Positions 16,858 through 25,542 of a stretch of 32,656 nucleotides of DNA are shown here, piece after piece (the first letter of the stretch is position 1; the number at the start of each line of letters is the position of its first letter). The stretch is taken from positions 1 to 32,656 of the forward strand of contig QZWS01000056.1 of the NCBI GenBank assembly GCA_004114245.1, written 5' to 3'. This DNA is from Zoopage sp. CT-All. Its lineage: Eukaryota > Zoopagomycota > Zoopagomycetes > Zoopagales > Zoopagaceae. Under the pieces are notes generated by a model that saw only the letters and a program-made list of their open reading frames with translations, was not told where the DNA came from and did not search any database. The position numbers were made by a program, and so were the translations under genes.

Positions 16858-18792
16858 CTACTGTATTGTAGCCTCTGCTGGCAATTCTTCGACAACTGCA
16901 CCACGCTTGGGCATCTCGTAGCTCCAGATGCGAGCGAACTTGTCGCCTCCGCCACTGGCGAACATGGTCCCATTCTGGCTGACAGCGACCGAGATGACTA
17001 GCAGCAAATCAGCAAGGCGTTGAAGGGATAGACGAGGCGCACCAGAATTCTTATGGCCCTGGAGTACAAATTGGGTCTCGCCAGAGCGCGGGTCCCAAAA
17101 GATGATGCTGCGGTCCTTGCTCGCACTCACAAGGAACCTATTGTCGAGCAAAGAACTGGACACGTCCACGTCCATGTCCATCTCCTCGGCAGTTCCGACC
17201 AGCTTTGGAGTGACGGCAACACTGAGGACAAAGTCTTTGTGCGCGGCGAGGGTGTGCAGGCAAACAACGCCGCCGTTGGGACTTGCATCGGAGAATTTGG
17301 AAGGCAGCTGCCACAAACGCATGGTGCGGTCTAGCGCGCCGGTGATCAGATACTGCTCGGCAGGGCTGGTCGGTCCGCGGGAAATGAATGCGACCGAGTA
17401 GACCGAGTCTTCGTGGCCATCGAGCGACGCCAAGCAGTCGCCGGTGTTCACATCCCAAATGCGCACGATGCGGTCGAGAGAGCCAGTGGCGACCCAGCGC
17501 GCGTCCGCACTGGCCGCGACCGAGGTGACGCCCGTCTCTCGGGTGGCATCTTCCGAGACGGGAATGCGCAGCACGTGCAGGCACTGCGCCGCCTCTACAT
17601 CCCAAATCCGCGCCGTCCCGTCCCCAGATCCGGATATCAGCAGGGTCTGGGGCTGGCCGGACGCCAGCGTGCGCGTGGCGTAGTCTAGCGCGTAAATGTC
17701 TTGCTCGTGGCCGGCAAGCTTGGCGGATAGATTCGGGGTCATGACTTCGCCGGTGAGGGAAGTATTGAGTGTCCAGATGCGCACAAGACGATCTTCGGCG
17801 CCGGTGGCAAGTGATTTGGCATCGGGGCTGAAGCAGACGGCGCGGATGTACTGATCCTGCAGCGGCAGCGCATCGGCAGCCGAGCCGCCCGCTGTGTCGA
17901 CCAGCTCGCAGGTGAGATCGCCGGTGGTGGTGTCGTAGATGCGCGCGACACGGTTGCACCCGATGGCGAGATAGCGGCCACTGGGTGCGCTGAAGCGCAC
18001 GCAACACACAACGCTGTCGTGGCGCATGGAGCGCACGAGGCTGACGACGGGGAGAGCGGCGCGGGGCAGTTTCGGGTTGTAGGCAACGGCCCACTCCGAC
18101 TGCTGATACATGGACGACTGTTGAGGCTGCGCCTGGGCCATGGCGGGAATGACCTGCCCGGCAGTATCCAAGCCTTTGCGCTCGCCGGCCAGGGTCCCAG
18201 CGGCGGGACTGCTCGCCGACGGATGCCGTATGGGTGTTTGGAGGTGAGAGTGGTGCTGTTGCTGCGCGGCCATGTCGTCGTCTTGCCCACGCCTGGAGGC
18301 ATCGAGATTGGGCAATGCCGAGGACTGTTGTTGCAGCAGTTGCGGATGAGCCTGCTGCGATGGCCCCGTGGCAGTGACGAGCCCGGCCGTGGTGGCAGAT
18401 GGACCACCGCGCGCCTCGATCTCCTTCCTTAGCCTCATAATCTCCTCCTCGTACCTAGCAAGCGTGCGATGGTGAGGGGAGAAGGGCCGCAAGAAGGATG
18501 TGTACTGTTGACGTGCACGGACATGGTTCTGCTGCAGCTCGTACAGCATTGCTTGAAAATTCTGCATCTCTTGTACCTGAGCATTCACTAGAGTGAGCGA
18601 AATGAGTGAAAATAGGCGCGTGCGAAGGACGGCGGATGACATACGCTTGTGCTCGTAGTCGTCGCGATGCAGTCGCACCACGGCGTTTTCCTGCACAACC
18701 TGCTCAAACTCTGACTTTACCGAGTCCAGCAGCTCATTGATGCGAGTGGATACGGTGGTAGGCACCATGGGACGGTGATTGTACACGGACAT
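16858..18792 (-). CDS. TUP1: Tup1-type WD40 transcriptional corepressor
   Basis: Exons 18792-18645, 18587-18506, 18454-17043, 16997-16858; introns of 57, 51 and 45 nt; 593 aa. The N-terminal tetramerisation helix reads TRINELLDSVKSEFEQVVQE and, after splicing, YEHKLNAQVQEMQNF and RQQYEEEIMRLRKEIEAR, matching Tup1. A Gln/Ala/His-rich linker follows (QQQHHSHLQTP). From about residue 270 come seven WD repeats, for example VVCCVRFSAPSGRYLAIGCN, SGSGDGTARIWDVE and SASKDRSIIFWDPRSG, ending HKNSVISVAVSQNGTMFASG. I start at 18792 (MSVYNHRPM) because the upstream open frame shows no conserved character. Role: with an Ssn6/Cyc8 partner it is recruited by DNA-binding repressors and alters chromatin at repressed genes. 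Convergent with PUT1, 68 bp apart. Confidence 0.95.
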   Translation of the reverse strand: MSVYNHRPMVPTTVSTRINELLDSVKSEFEQVVQENAVVRLHRDDYEHKRMSSAVLRTRLFSLISLTLVNAQVQEMQNFQAMLYELQQNHVRARQQYTSFLRPFSPHHRTLARYEEEIMRLRKEIEARGGPSATTAGLVTATGPSQQAHPQLLQQQSSALPNLDASRRGQDDDMAAQQQHHSHLQTPIRHPSASSPAAGTLAGERKGLDTAGQVIPAMAQAQPQQSSMYQQSEWAVAYNPKLPRAALPVVSLVRSMRHDSVVCCVRFSAPSGRYLAIGCNRVARIYDTTTGDLTCELVDTAGGSAADALPLQDQYIRAVCFSPDAKSLATGAEDRLVRIWTLNTSLTGEVMTPNLSAKLAGHEQDIYALDYATRTLASGQPQTLLISGSGDGTARIWDVEAAQCLHVLRIPVSEDATRETGVTSVAASADARWVATGSLDRIVRIWDVNTGDCLASLDGHEDSVYSVAFISRGPTSPAEQYLITGALDRTMRLWQLPSKFSDASPNGGVVCLHTLAAHKDFVLSVAVTPKLVGTAEEMDMDVDVSSSLLDNRFLVSASKDRSIIFWDPRSGETQFVLQGHKNSGAPRLSLQRLADLLLVISVAVSQNGTMFASGGGDKFARIWSYEMPKRGAVVEELPAEATIQ

Positions 18793-19069
18793 GGCGAGAC
18801 GGGCGGTGGCAGCTGGCGGATCCGGGGTGCGTGGCAAAAGTCTCTGCCGATAAGGAGGAGATATTAGTTGGCGGGTGGCAGGGACGTCGGCGAGACTTGG
18901 CGCGGGTGACGCGAGGATGGGGTGAGGATGACGATGCGCGGCGAAGCGTGCGTCAGAAAAAGGACGCACAAGCAGTTTGCAGACGTGCCGTCCAACGCAG
19001 GAGTGCCGTCCAACTCAGCAGAGCCATAAAAATGCTGTCCATTGCAGCTCCTACAGCACTCGGCATCTC

Positions 19070-19339
19070 CTAGCGACTCTTGTGATGCACATCCGCGGCA
19101 TTGACCGCTGCCTCGGCCCCCGCAGCGCCTGCACCGGCTGGCGCCCCAACGACGGTAGAAGCGGCGGTAGCAGCGCCGGTCTGGGAATGCCACGGGTCGC
19201 CAATATCGATCTTCACGCCGACGGTCGCGGAGGCAGACGAGAGCAGGCCGTCGGGTGTCGGGGCCGCGAAAACAACGGCGGCGGTGGCCAGGATGGCGGT
19301 GGCGAGCGCGAGTACGGCAACGGGCGAGCAGCGGGCCAT
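19070..19339 (-). CDS. Small predicted secreted protein, Ala-rich
   Basis: 89 aa, intronless. A signal peptide (MARCSPVAVLALATAILATA, cleavage after VVFAAP likely) is followed by a 60-residue mature chain of low complexity, rich in Ala, Gly and Val, with one KIDIGDPWHS segment and a His-His-Lys end. No family recognised. The frame could be chance because GC-rich alanine frames are often open; the good signal peptide and the ATG at its start argue for a gene. Confidence 0.4.
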   Translation of the reverse strand: MARCSPVAVLALATAILATAAVVFAAPTPDGLLSSASATVGVKIDIGDPWHSQTGAATAASTVVGAPAGAGAAGAEAAVNAADVHHKSR

Positions 19340-19595
19340 GGTAATAGCGATTATAAGCGGGCGATAGCGTGGGTTGTGGCGGTCTACGGGAGGCAGGCGG
19401 CGCAGGCGCAGGGGTCAGGCGGACAGCAGCTGTGGAGGTCGAGTTGAGTCAGTCGTATTTGTCGCATAATTGCAAGGTGCGTATGAATTGTGTGCGAGCA
19501 CGGCCGCGTTCTCAGCCGACCTGGCGGAAGACGGAGGCGACGGCACATTTACTGCATTGATCCATTGCGGACACGTCGCACACGGTGCCAGCACA

Positions 19596-19997
19596 TCACT
19601 GCATATTCTTACCCGACTGAAATGTGTCAAGTGACATACGTCCCAGGCACGACACTATGCACGGCCCCAGATATCTTGCTTCTACTTCTTTATCACCTCG
19701 ACAGAACCACTTGCAGCACAAGCGATGGGCTTTGCCTCCGTTGAACAGGTTGCCTCCGTTGGGCGGGGACGCGGCAGAAGCATGTTGGGCTTGTGTGGCG
19801 CACCGCTTGATGTAATTTTGGCCTTTCTGAAATGCGCCCAGCCTTTTTTCATTCGCCAATACCTGTTCTGGGTGGAGACTTGTGGTGCTGGTATTTCCAG
19901 GGGCAGATGGTGATTGGTGCGAGGTTGCCAGGGCGAGGACAGCGACCGCCGCGGTGCAGATGAGGGTGGTGAAGAGGAGATGGTTAAGCACAAACAT
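19596..19997 (-). CDS. Small secreted cysteine-containing protein
   Basis: 133 aa, intronless, no recognised family. N-terminus MFVLNHLLFTTLICTAAVAV plus LALATS is a signal peptide. The mature part contains six Cys (KRCATQ, HRLCCKWFC, GPCIVSC), an even number suited to three disulphides, most of them within 40 residues near the C-terminus, and a PPNGGNLFNGGK stretch. Small size, signal peptide and clustered Cys fit fungal small secreted proteins. It lies upstream of, and codirectional with, the Ala-rich secreted gene. Function unknown. Confidence 0.6.
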   Translation of the reverse strand: MFVLNHLLFTTLICTAAVAVLALATSHQSPSAPGNTSTTSLHPEQVLANEKRLGAFQKGQNYIKRCATQAQHASAASPPNGGNLFNGGKAHRLCCKWFCRGDKEVEARYLGPCIVSCLGRMSLDTFQSGKNMQ

Positions 19998-20448
19998 TCT
20001 TGCAATGCGTAGGTGTGTTGCGCTGTTGATGGTGATGGCGGGAGATCTGTTTTTGTTGGGGTAGCCACCACGTGTTGCCTTGTCCAGTCAAGGGGGCAGC
20101 TTCCACGGTGACGGTTGCAAGCGCTGAAAGGGTCCGACATTGACAACACACGGCAAACTTGAGGAATACTAGTGCCCCAGATGTCCTTGGAGTAGTACGC
20201 CACCCATCCCCAACGAGACAACAAGCCCCGAGTGGTTATTAATGCCTTTTCGCTATTTTCTTGACTTGGACCCCCTCCATAAGTGCAAATCTATGCATTG
20301 CATCATCTTGTCACCGAGGAGTCATCTCTGAAGGCAGCGGCATGACTGGTGGTTTAGGGTGCGCTCTCACACATTGGATACGTTCGTCATCCAAGCTTCA
20401 CTCGCTCGCTTGCTCGCTCGCTCAAGCGCACCCGCCGTGCATCTTTGA
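19998..20448. other. Intergenic promoter region
   Basis: 451 bp between divergent genes (small secreted protein and aldo/keto reductase). It contains a short CTCG/CTTG microsatellite at 20400-20424 just before the reductase start and nothing else that I can identify. Confidence 0.45.
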
Positions 20449-21439
20449 ATGATTTTGCCTGCCGTTGGTGTCGGAGGCGGCGTCTTCAGCGGGAGGTACA
20501 GGACTGCCACGAGCTCTGCCTGCGTGGATGTTCTGCGCCACGCGTTCTCCCAAGGCGTCACCCTCGTCGACACCGCACCGTACTACGGTGATAGCGAAAT
20601 TGCGATTGGCGAGGCGCTGCGAGCGCTGGAAAAGGAAGGGTTTGAACGGGATCAGTACATTTTGATTACAAAGGTGGGCCGGTACGGCGAGACCGACTTT
20701 GACTATTCTGCGGCGGCAATTCGAGCAAGTGTGGAGGCCAGCGTGCATCGGCTCGGGTGTGGCTATCTGGACGCTGTAATTCTGCACGATGTCGAGTTTT
20801 GTGCTGACGAAATGGCGCTGGAGTCCGCGCTGCCTGAGCTATTTCGCCTTCAAGTCTGGATCATGTCCCTCGACCCTGTCCTCCTGATCCTCGCTTTAGA
20901 CAGAGGGAGTGACTCGCCATGTCGGAATCAGCGGATATCCGCTTCCTACACTGTATCGCATCGCATCCGCTTGGTATTCCCGCCACCCTTCCAATCCAAT
21001 TGATCTGGTCCTTTCTTACTGCCACTTTACGCTTCAGAACACTCGGCTTCGTGACTACATCAGACGGTTCCGCATGGAGTGTGGGATTAAACACATTTTG
21101 AACGCATCGCCGTTGGCCATGGGCTTGTTGTGCGATGCCTCGCCACCTGACTGGCACCCTGCCGCGCCCGACCTTCGCAAGGCAGTCAGAGGGCTGACTG
21201 CGGAGCTGAAAGCCCGCGACATAGATTTGAGCGACTTGGCGATTCGGTTTGCGCTTGCTGAAGCACCTGAAGGCGTCGGCTGTACAATCATCGGCATGGC
21301 GAGCATGGCGGAAGTCGATGTGGCAGTAGAGGCATGCTCCAAAGGGTCACTGGCGCCAAGCGAGCTTCAGGCCGTGCGACTCATTCAGCAGGGTGAATTC
21401 GGAGCTGCCTGGTTTGACTTCTCATGGCCATCGCCGTAG
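20449..21439 (+). CDS. ARA2: Aldo/keto reductase, D-arabinose/L-galactose dehydrogenase type
   Basis: Exons 20449-20853 and 20900-21439, intron 46 nt; 314 aa. An NAD(P)-dependent aldo/keto reductase; the family members closest in motif oxidise aldoses such as D-arabinose or L-galactose to lactones for erythroascorbate or ascorbate. Catalytic tetrad: Asp41 and Tyr46 in VDTAPYYGDSE, Lys75 in ITKVGRYG, His113 in VILHDVEF. After the intron come VTRHVGISGYPL and LSYCHFTLQN, both typical of the ARA2 branch, then a nucleotide-binding IIGMASMAEV. The N-terminus MILPAVGVGGGVFSG is slightly short, so an upstream exon is possible. Convergent with SRP receptor alpha, 43 bp between stops. Confidence 0.85.
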
Positions 21440-21482
21440 ATAAGGCTTGCACAGAATACAACGGAAATAGCCCGTGCATTCC

Positions 21483-23606
21483 TCACTCTTTCATTAGCAT
21501 CGCGACGATGTGATCAACGCGCATGCTCTTCAAATCAGTGTACGTCTGTCCGGTGCCCACGAACAAAATCGGCTTTCCGGTAATATATGACATGCTCAAG
21601 GCAGCGCCAACCTTGTCGTCAACAGTATCGAACTTGGAAAGTATCATTCCATCGATCTGTCGCGGGTCACGCTGGTTGGAAAAGTCGCGAAGTGCTTGGT
21701 TGAATTTGGACAGCTGCGATATTGACTCGTTGCCGACAAGTGCTTCGCCGACAAATATAAGCTTGTCGGGCTGGTTCAATGCCACAAGCTATCAAAATAT
21801 GTCATCGTAACCACTGTCGCAGATCGGATGTCACCTTGGAGAGAGCGCGCATCAAAGGCTCGTTGTCCTGCATGCGGCCAGCAGTGTCTAAATGCATTGC
21901 ATGAGCGCCCGACATCCAACCCCATGATCAAGCCCACCGATAAGAACAACGTCGAACCCATTTTTTGCGGCTATCAATGATTTGCAAGCCGTTCATGCAG
22001 CAATCATCCGCTTACCATAGCTGATGGCATCTCTAGCGATTGCGGCCGAGTCTTTCCCATAGCCCTTTTCGAAAAGCTCAAGCTCAGCTCCCGATTTCAA
22101 CGAGCCTAGATTCCGCACATGCGTCCGCAGCTGTTCTACTGCACCACCGCGGAATGTATCGCACGCCGCAATGAGTATTTTGAGCTTGTTCTGCAGCAAC
22201 CAGAAGCAGACTTTGGACAAGTTGGTGGATTTGCCCACACCATTGACGCCGATAAAGGCAATGGTGTAGGGCCGCGGAGTGGGAGACCGTCGCAGGTTGT
22301 GGATAGCGTGGAGGAGATCAACGGATGTCGTGGGCGTCAAAATTCGCGTTATCGACTCTGAGAGCCGCGCTTTGACTTCGGTTTGAATATCTATGAACGA
22401 TTAGCATGGTAACTATAGCGACTAAATGTCGGTACTCTGAAACGTTCCGACGACCTTGCCAACAAGGCCCTGGCCGACTGCGTTGCATATATCCGAAGCC
22501 ACTTCCAACGCCACATTCTTGTTCACCAGATGCTCCTTCATCTTGGCCATGACCGGCTTCAAGTCGGCCTCGGTCAGTTCACGGCCTGAAGCGAGCGACT
22601 TGAAAAACGACATGAACCGGCTCTCCTTTGCTGGTGGAGTCTCGACGACCACGTCCTGCACAAAGTATTCGCCCGTTCCAGACACAAATCCAATTTTGCT
22701 GTTGTCGATCTGGTAGCTTATCAGAAACAGGGTATGGAGCGATTGCTTCAAAGATTTACCAGATGATCAACACTAGCGTTGCAGGATGCCGAGCCGGAGT
22801 TGCCACTGAAATCAAGGCTTTGGAGCTGCTCGTCCGTCATACGATGATCCTCTCGCATTCTCACTCTTGTCTTTTTCCTATCCCACAAATGATGTAAGCA
22901 TGGTCATCTACAGTTGAGCCAGGCTACTCTGCATCTGTCTTGCTTGATTTCTTGGCAGCCTTGGCAGCCTTGGCTCGCAGCAGCTTCAGCCTCTCCTGTG
23001 GTGTCAAATTCTCTGCCTCGTCCGCAACATCGCTATTTGCATTCGACGACACGTCGACAGAAGCAGGCAGCGAGCTGTCGTCCGTTTCACGCTGGCCCGT
23101 TTCACGCTGACCCATTTTTGGAGCACGGGTCTAAGCAGACATTGTTGCCCAGTGAATCTAGATACCGCTTACACGACCCAAAGTCGACTCGGAGTTCGCC
23201 AGAAGCGTTGCAAACACCGCATCAAACGCCTTGAACTTGTCCAAATTCGCAAATGGGTCGTCATTCAAGGTATCGCGAAACATTCGCAGGAAATCCCGCT
23301 TCATCGCTTCGAGCAGTGCCTCTGCATATCTCACCTTGATTGACGCATCGTGTGTAATCTTATAGCGCGCTTAGAAATTGCAGCATACTAATGGAAATGC
23401 GATACGATAAAGAGAATGTTATCGGCGGCCTCGAGCCAGCGAACACGTCCGCCATCCACGTCAAACGATCGCGATGTTGCCAGCCTTGGATCTGCCACCA
23501 GCTCAAACAGCATTTTGCTGACACTCGCCGAGGACGCGTGCGGTGAAAATCGCTTCTCCCAGAGCGCAATACCGCCGCGGTGCATGATGATGGCCTGGTC
23601 GAGCAT
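21483..23606 (-). CDS. SRP101: Signal recognition particle receptor, alpha subunit
   Basis: Nine exons: 23606-23406, 23358-23173, 23130-22928, 22877-22760, 22709-22436, 22390-22016, 21970-21938, 21887-21835, 21788-21483; eight introns of 42-50 nt; 582 aa with every phase closing. N-terminal SRX domain (MLDQAIIMHRGGIALWEKRF) for binding the beta subunit, then a charged, repeated linker (GQRETGQRETDD, RAKAAKAAKKSSK). The C-terminal NG GTPase has SFFKSLASGRELTEADLKPV, P-loop GVNGVGKST (about 375-383), DTFRGGAVEQL, DTAGRMQDNEPLM and SKFDTVDDKVGA. One exon encodes just 11 residues (AAKNGFDVVLI). Role: docks SRP-ribosome complexes at the ER membrane. The first ATG is the start because MLDQ is the family start. 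Confidence 0.95.
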
Positions 23607-23739
23607 GGCGGTTGTCAGTTGACCAATCAGGTGACTTAAGCCAAAGAGCAGTAGTCACTTTTTCTTCACCAACCAGTGACTCCTCCGCACTGCACATCTA
23701 CTCACGCACTGCCTCCTCTCAATAACGAATCACCAAAAT
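23607..23739. promoter_or_regulatory. Divergent promoter between SRP receptor alpha and a secreted protein
   Basis: 133 bp between two divergent ATG codons. It contains ATCAGGTGACTTAAG and an AAAATATG start context for the plus-strand gene. No TATA box stands out. Confidence 0.35.
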
Positions 23740-24273
23740 ATGCTCTTCCGCTGCTCATCTATCATGCTTGTTGCCCTCGCTGCCGTTTGCATTGCTGCCC
23801 TGGCCAATGCTAGTGACCGTCGTGTCCCTAAAGCTGATGGCAGCATGCCCGCTGAAATCGCCCAAGTCCCAAAGGATCCCACATTGCGCCTTGCATATAT
23901 AGCAAAGTTTAACGAGCTATTGGATGCACACAAAGGGTCACTTAGCTCAAGCGATATTCAACAACTATGGAAGCAAGCAAGTTTGTTTACCGAGACCCCC
24001 ATAGCTGAGCTGAAAGATTACAACGAGCGTGCAAAGGCGAAAATGAATAAAAGGACTGAACCCACTCCTAGTATAGATGATATATCGCGAGTGGCAAATC
24101 GTCGCAAGGCAGAATTTGAGGCCAATCGTCGTAAGGCAGAATCTGAGGCCAATCGTCAAAAGGAAGAGCGCCAGTATCATCGCGAAAGAGAGGAAATGCT
24201 ACAAAGGGTGAGGCGTGAAAAGCTAGACTTAATGAAAAGGCTTCGAGGGGCAGATGAAAAGCACAGGAAGTAA
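23740..24273 (+). CDS. Predicted secreted coiled-coil protein
   Basis: 177 aa, intronless, unrecognised. Signal peptide MLFRCSSIMLVALAAVCIAA followed by LANASD. Residues 40-100 are mixed helical; from about 108 to the end the chain is highly charged (Glu/Arg/Lys) and should form a coiled coil. It contains three copies of a nine-residue unit (ANRRKAEFE, ANRRKAESE, ANRQKEERQ). Codon use is AT-rich compared with the SRP receptor and PEX7 neighbours, like that of the secreted kinases. No Cys in the mature part. Function unknown; lineage-specific secreted protein. Confidence 0.65.
   Translation: MLFRCSSIMLVALAAVCIAALANASDRRVPKADGSMPAEIAQVPKDPTLRLAYIAKFNELLDAHKGSLSSSDIQQLWKQASLFTETPIAELKDYNERAKAKMNKRTEPTPSIDDISRVANRRKAEFEANRRKAESEANRQKEERQYHREREEMLQRVRREKLDLMKRLRGADEKHRK
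24094..24174 (+). repeat. Three 27-bp units in the coiled-coil gene
   Basis: Units at 24094-24120, 24121-24147 and 24148-24174 begin GCAAATCGTC, GCCAATCGTC and GCCAATCGTC. The first two are nearly identical; the third has diverged at its 3' half. The period is nine codons and preserves frame. Confidence 0.85.
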
Positions 24274-24407
24274 GAATGCAATCGTGGAAAGATAGAATTC
24301 AAAAAATAAGACACTCTTTAGCCAAACGAGTATGTAAACAAGCTTACTCTAGTCTTCGTCAAACCAGTATACGTGCACTTGCCATTGCGTTCAAGCACGT
24401 GCGAATC

Positions 24408-25397
24408 ATGCCGCATCTCGCTGTCCGCCGGATCCCTACCGGCGCCGGCATCCACCCGTACTCCCTCCAATACAGCCCCTTCCATCCAAACCGCATCGCG
24501 TGTGCTGCGGCGACGCACTTCGGATTGGTCGGAAATGGCCAGCTCCTCGTCATCCCCGACACAGCCTCGGCCGGCGGCCCTCAGCCCCCGCCGCCGAGAA
24601 TATACGAGACGCAGGACGCGGTGTTTGACTGCGCGTGGAGCGAGATCCACGAGTCGCATGTGGTGGCGGCGTGTGGCGACGGCGGGATCCGGCTGTTCGA
24701 TCTTGCCGTCGACTCGCCGCATCCGGTGCGGCGATGGCAGGCGGCGGCGGAGCGCGAGGCCATGTCCGTGTCGTGGAATCTCGTCGCAAAGGACTCGTTT
24801 GCCTCGGCTTCGTGGGATGGATGCGTTGCGGTTTGGTCGCCAGAGGTTTCCGAGGCCCCGGTTCGGCGGTATCCTGGCGCGCATGCTGGGTGTATCTACG
24901 AAGTCGCGTCGTCCCCACGCGATGCCAATATCATTGCTTCGGCTGCCGCAGATCAATGCATTCGCATATGGGACACACGCGCCGGGGCCGCAGCGATCGA
25001 GTTCACAGGGCCGCCGGGGACGGAGTTCCTCTCGCTCGATTTCCATAAATACCATCCCGATATGGTCGTGGCAGGGTCAACCGATCACCTCGTCACGACC
25101 ATCGACCTCCGCAATCCTCGTATACCGCACCTGACGCTTCCAGGACACACATACGCCGTTCGTCGCGTAAGATGCTCCCCGCACGACCCTGATCTAATTG
25201 CGTCCGCCTCGTATGATATGACTGCACGCATCTGGAGTCTGTCCACGGCGTCGCAACTGGGCGTGTGGGACGGGCATACCGAGTTTGTGGTGGGCCTGGA
25301 TTGGAGCCTCTGGACCAGTGGGGAGCTGGCGACGTGTGCCTGGGACCAACAGGTGCATTTGATCGATGTGCCCATGCTCATCCGTCAGACTGGGTAG
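24408..25397 (+). CDS. PEX7: Peroxisomal targeting signal 2 receptor (WD40)
   Basis: 329 aa, intronless. Binds the N-terminal PTS2 of matrix enzymes in the cytosol and, with a Pex20/Pex5L-type co-receptor, brings them to the peroxisome. Diagnostic segments: YSLQYSPFHPNRIACAAATH and GLVGNGQLLV at the N-terminus, VFDCAWSEIHESHVVAACGD, AMSVSWNLVAKDSFASASWD, IIASAAADQCIRIWDTR, LIASASYDMTARIWS and the family's GHTEFVVGLDWSLW near the C-terminus; six to seven WD repeats in total. I start at 24408 (MPHLAV) because the open frame further upstream has no similarity to the family and is AT-rich. Length fits Pex7 (about 320-380 aa). Confidence 0.94.
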   Translation: MPHLAVRRIPTGAGIHPYSLQYSPFHPNRIACAAATHFGLVGNGQLLVIPDTASAGGPQPPPPRIYETQDAVFDCAWSEIHESHVVAACGDGGIRLFDLAVDSPHPVRRWQAAAEREAMSVSWNLVAKDSFASASWDGCVAVWSPEVSEAPVRRYPGAHAGCIYEVASSPRDANIIASAAADQCIRIWDTRAGAAAIEFTGPPGTEFLSLDFHKYHPDMVVAGSTDHLVTTIDLRNPRIPHLTLPGHTYAVRRVRCSPHDPDLIASASYDMTARIWSLSTASQLGVWDGHTEFVVGLDWSLWTSGELATCAWDQQVHLIDVPMLIRQTG

Positions 25398-25450
25398 CGC
25401 AAGTCGCTGTCGCGTAGCCTTTGATTCAGATCGTCTTGCACCGGAAATAC

Positions 25451-25532
25451 TATACACAGGGGTGCTTATTTTAGGCGCTTGGCTCTTTTGAATAAGTAAG
25501 GCAGGCGCCTAAAATATGCACCCCTGACTATA
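25451..25532. repeat. Near-perfect inverted repeat (hairpin) between convergent genes
   Basis: Arms 25458-25478 and 25505-25525 are 21 bp each with a single mismatch (AGGGGTGCTTATTTTAGGCG against its complement), separated by 26 bp; outer bases TATA continue a weaker match to 25451 and 25532. It lies between the PEX7 and prenylcysteine oxidase stops. It may be a MITE-like remnant or a 3'-end-forming structure for both genes. Confidence 0.85.
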
Positions 25533-25542
25533 CATAAGCCGT

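Noticed and set aside
18793-18969. N-terminal extension of TUP1
   Set aside because: The frame stays open 59 codons upstream of 18792, but Tup1 proteins begin close to the tetramerisation helix and the extension looks like untranslated leader.
24276-24407. N-terminal extension of PEX7
   Set aside because: The open frame starts 44 codons earlier just behind the previous stop, but it is AT-rich, unlike the gene, and Pex7 homologues begin near the MPHLAV start.
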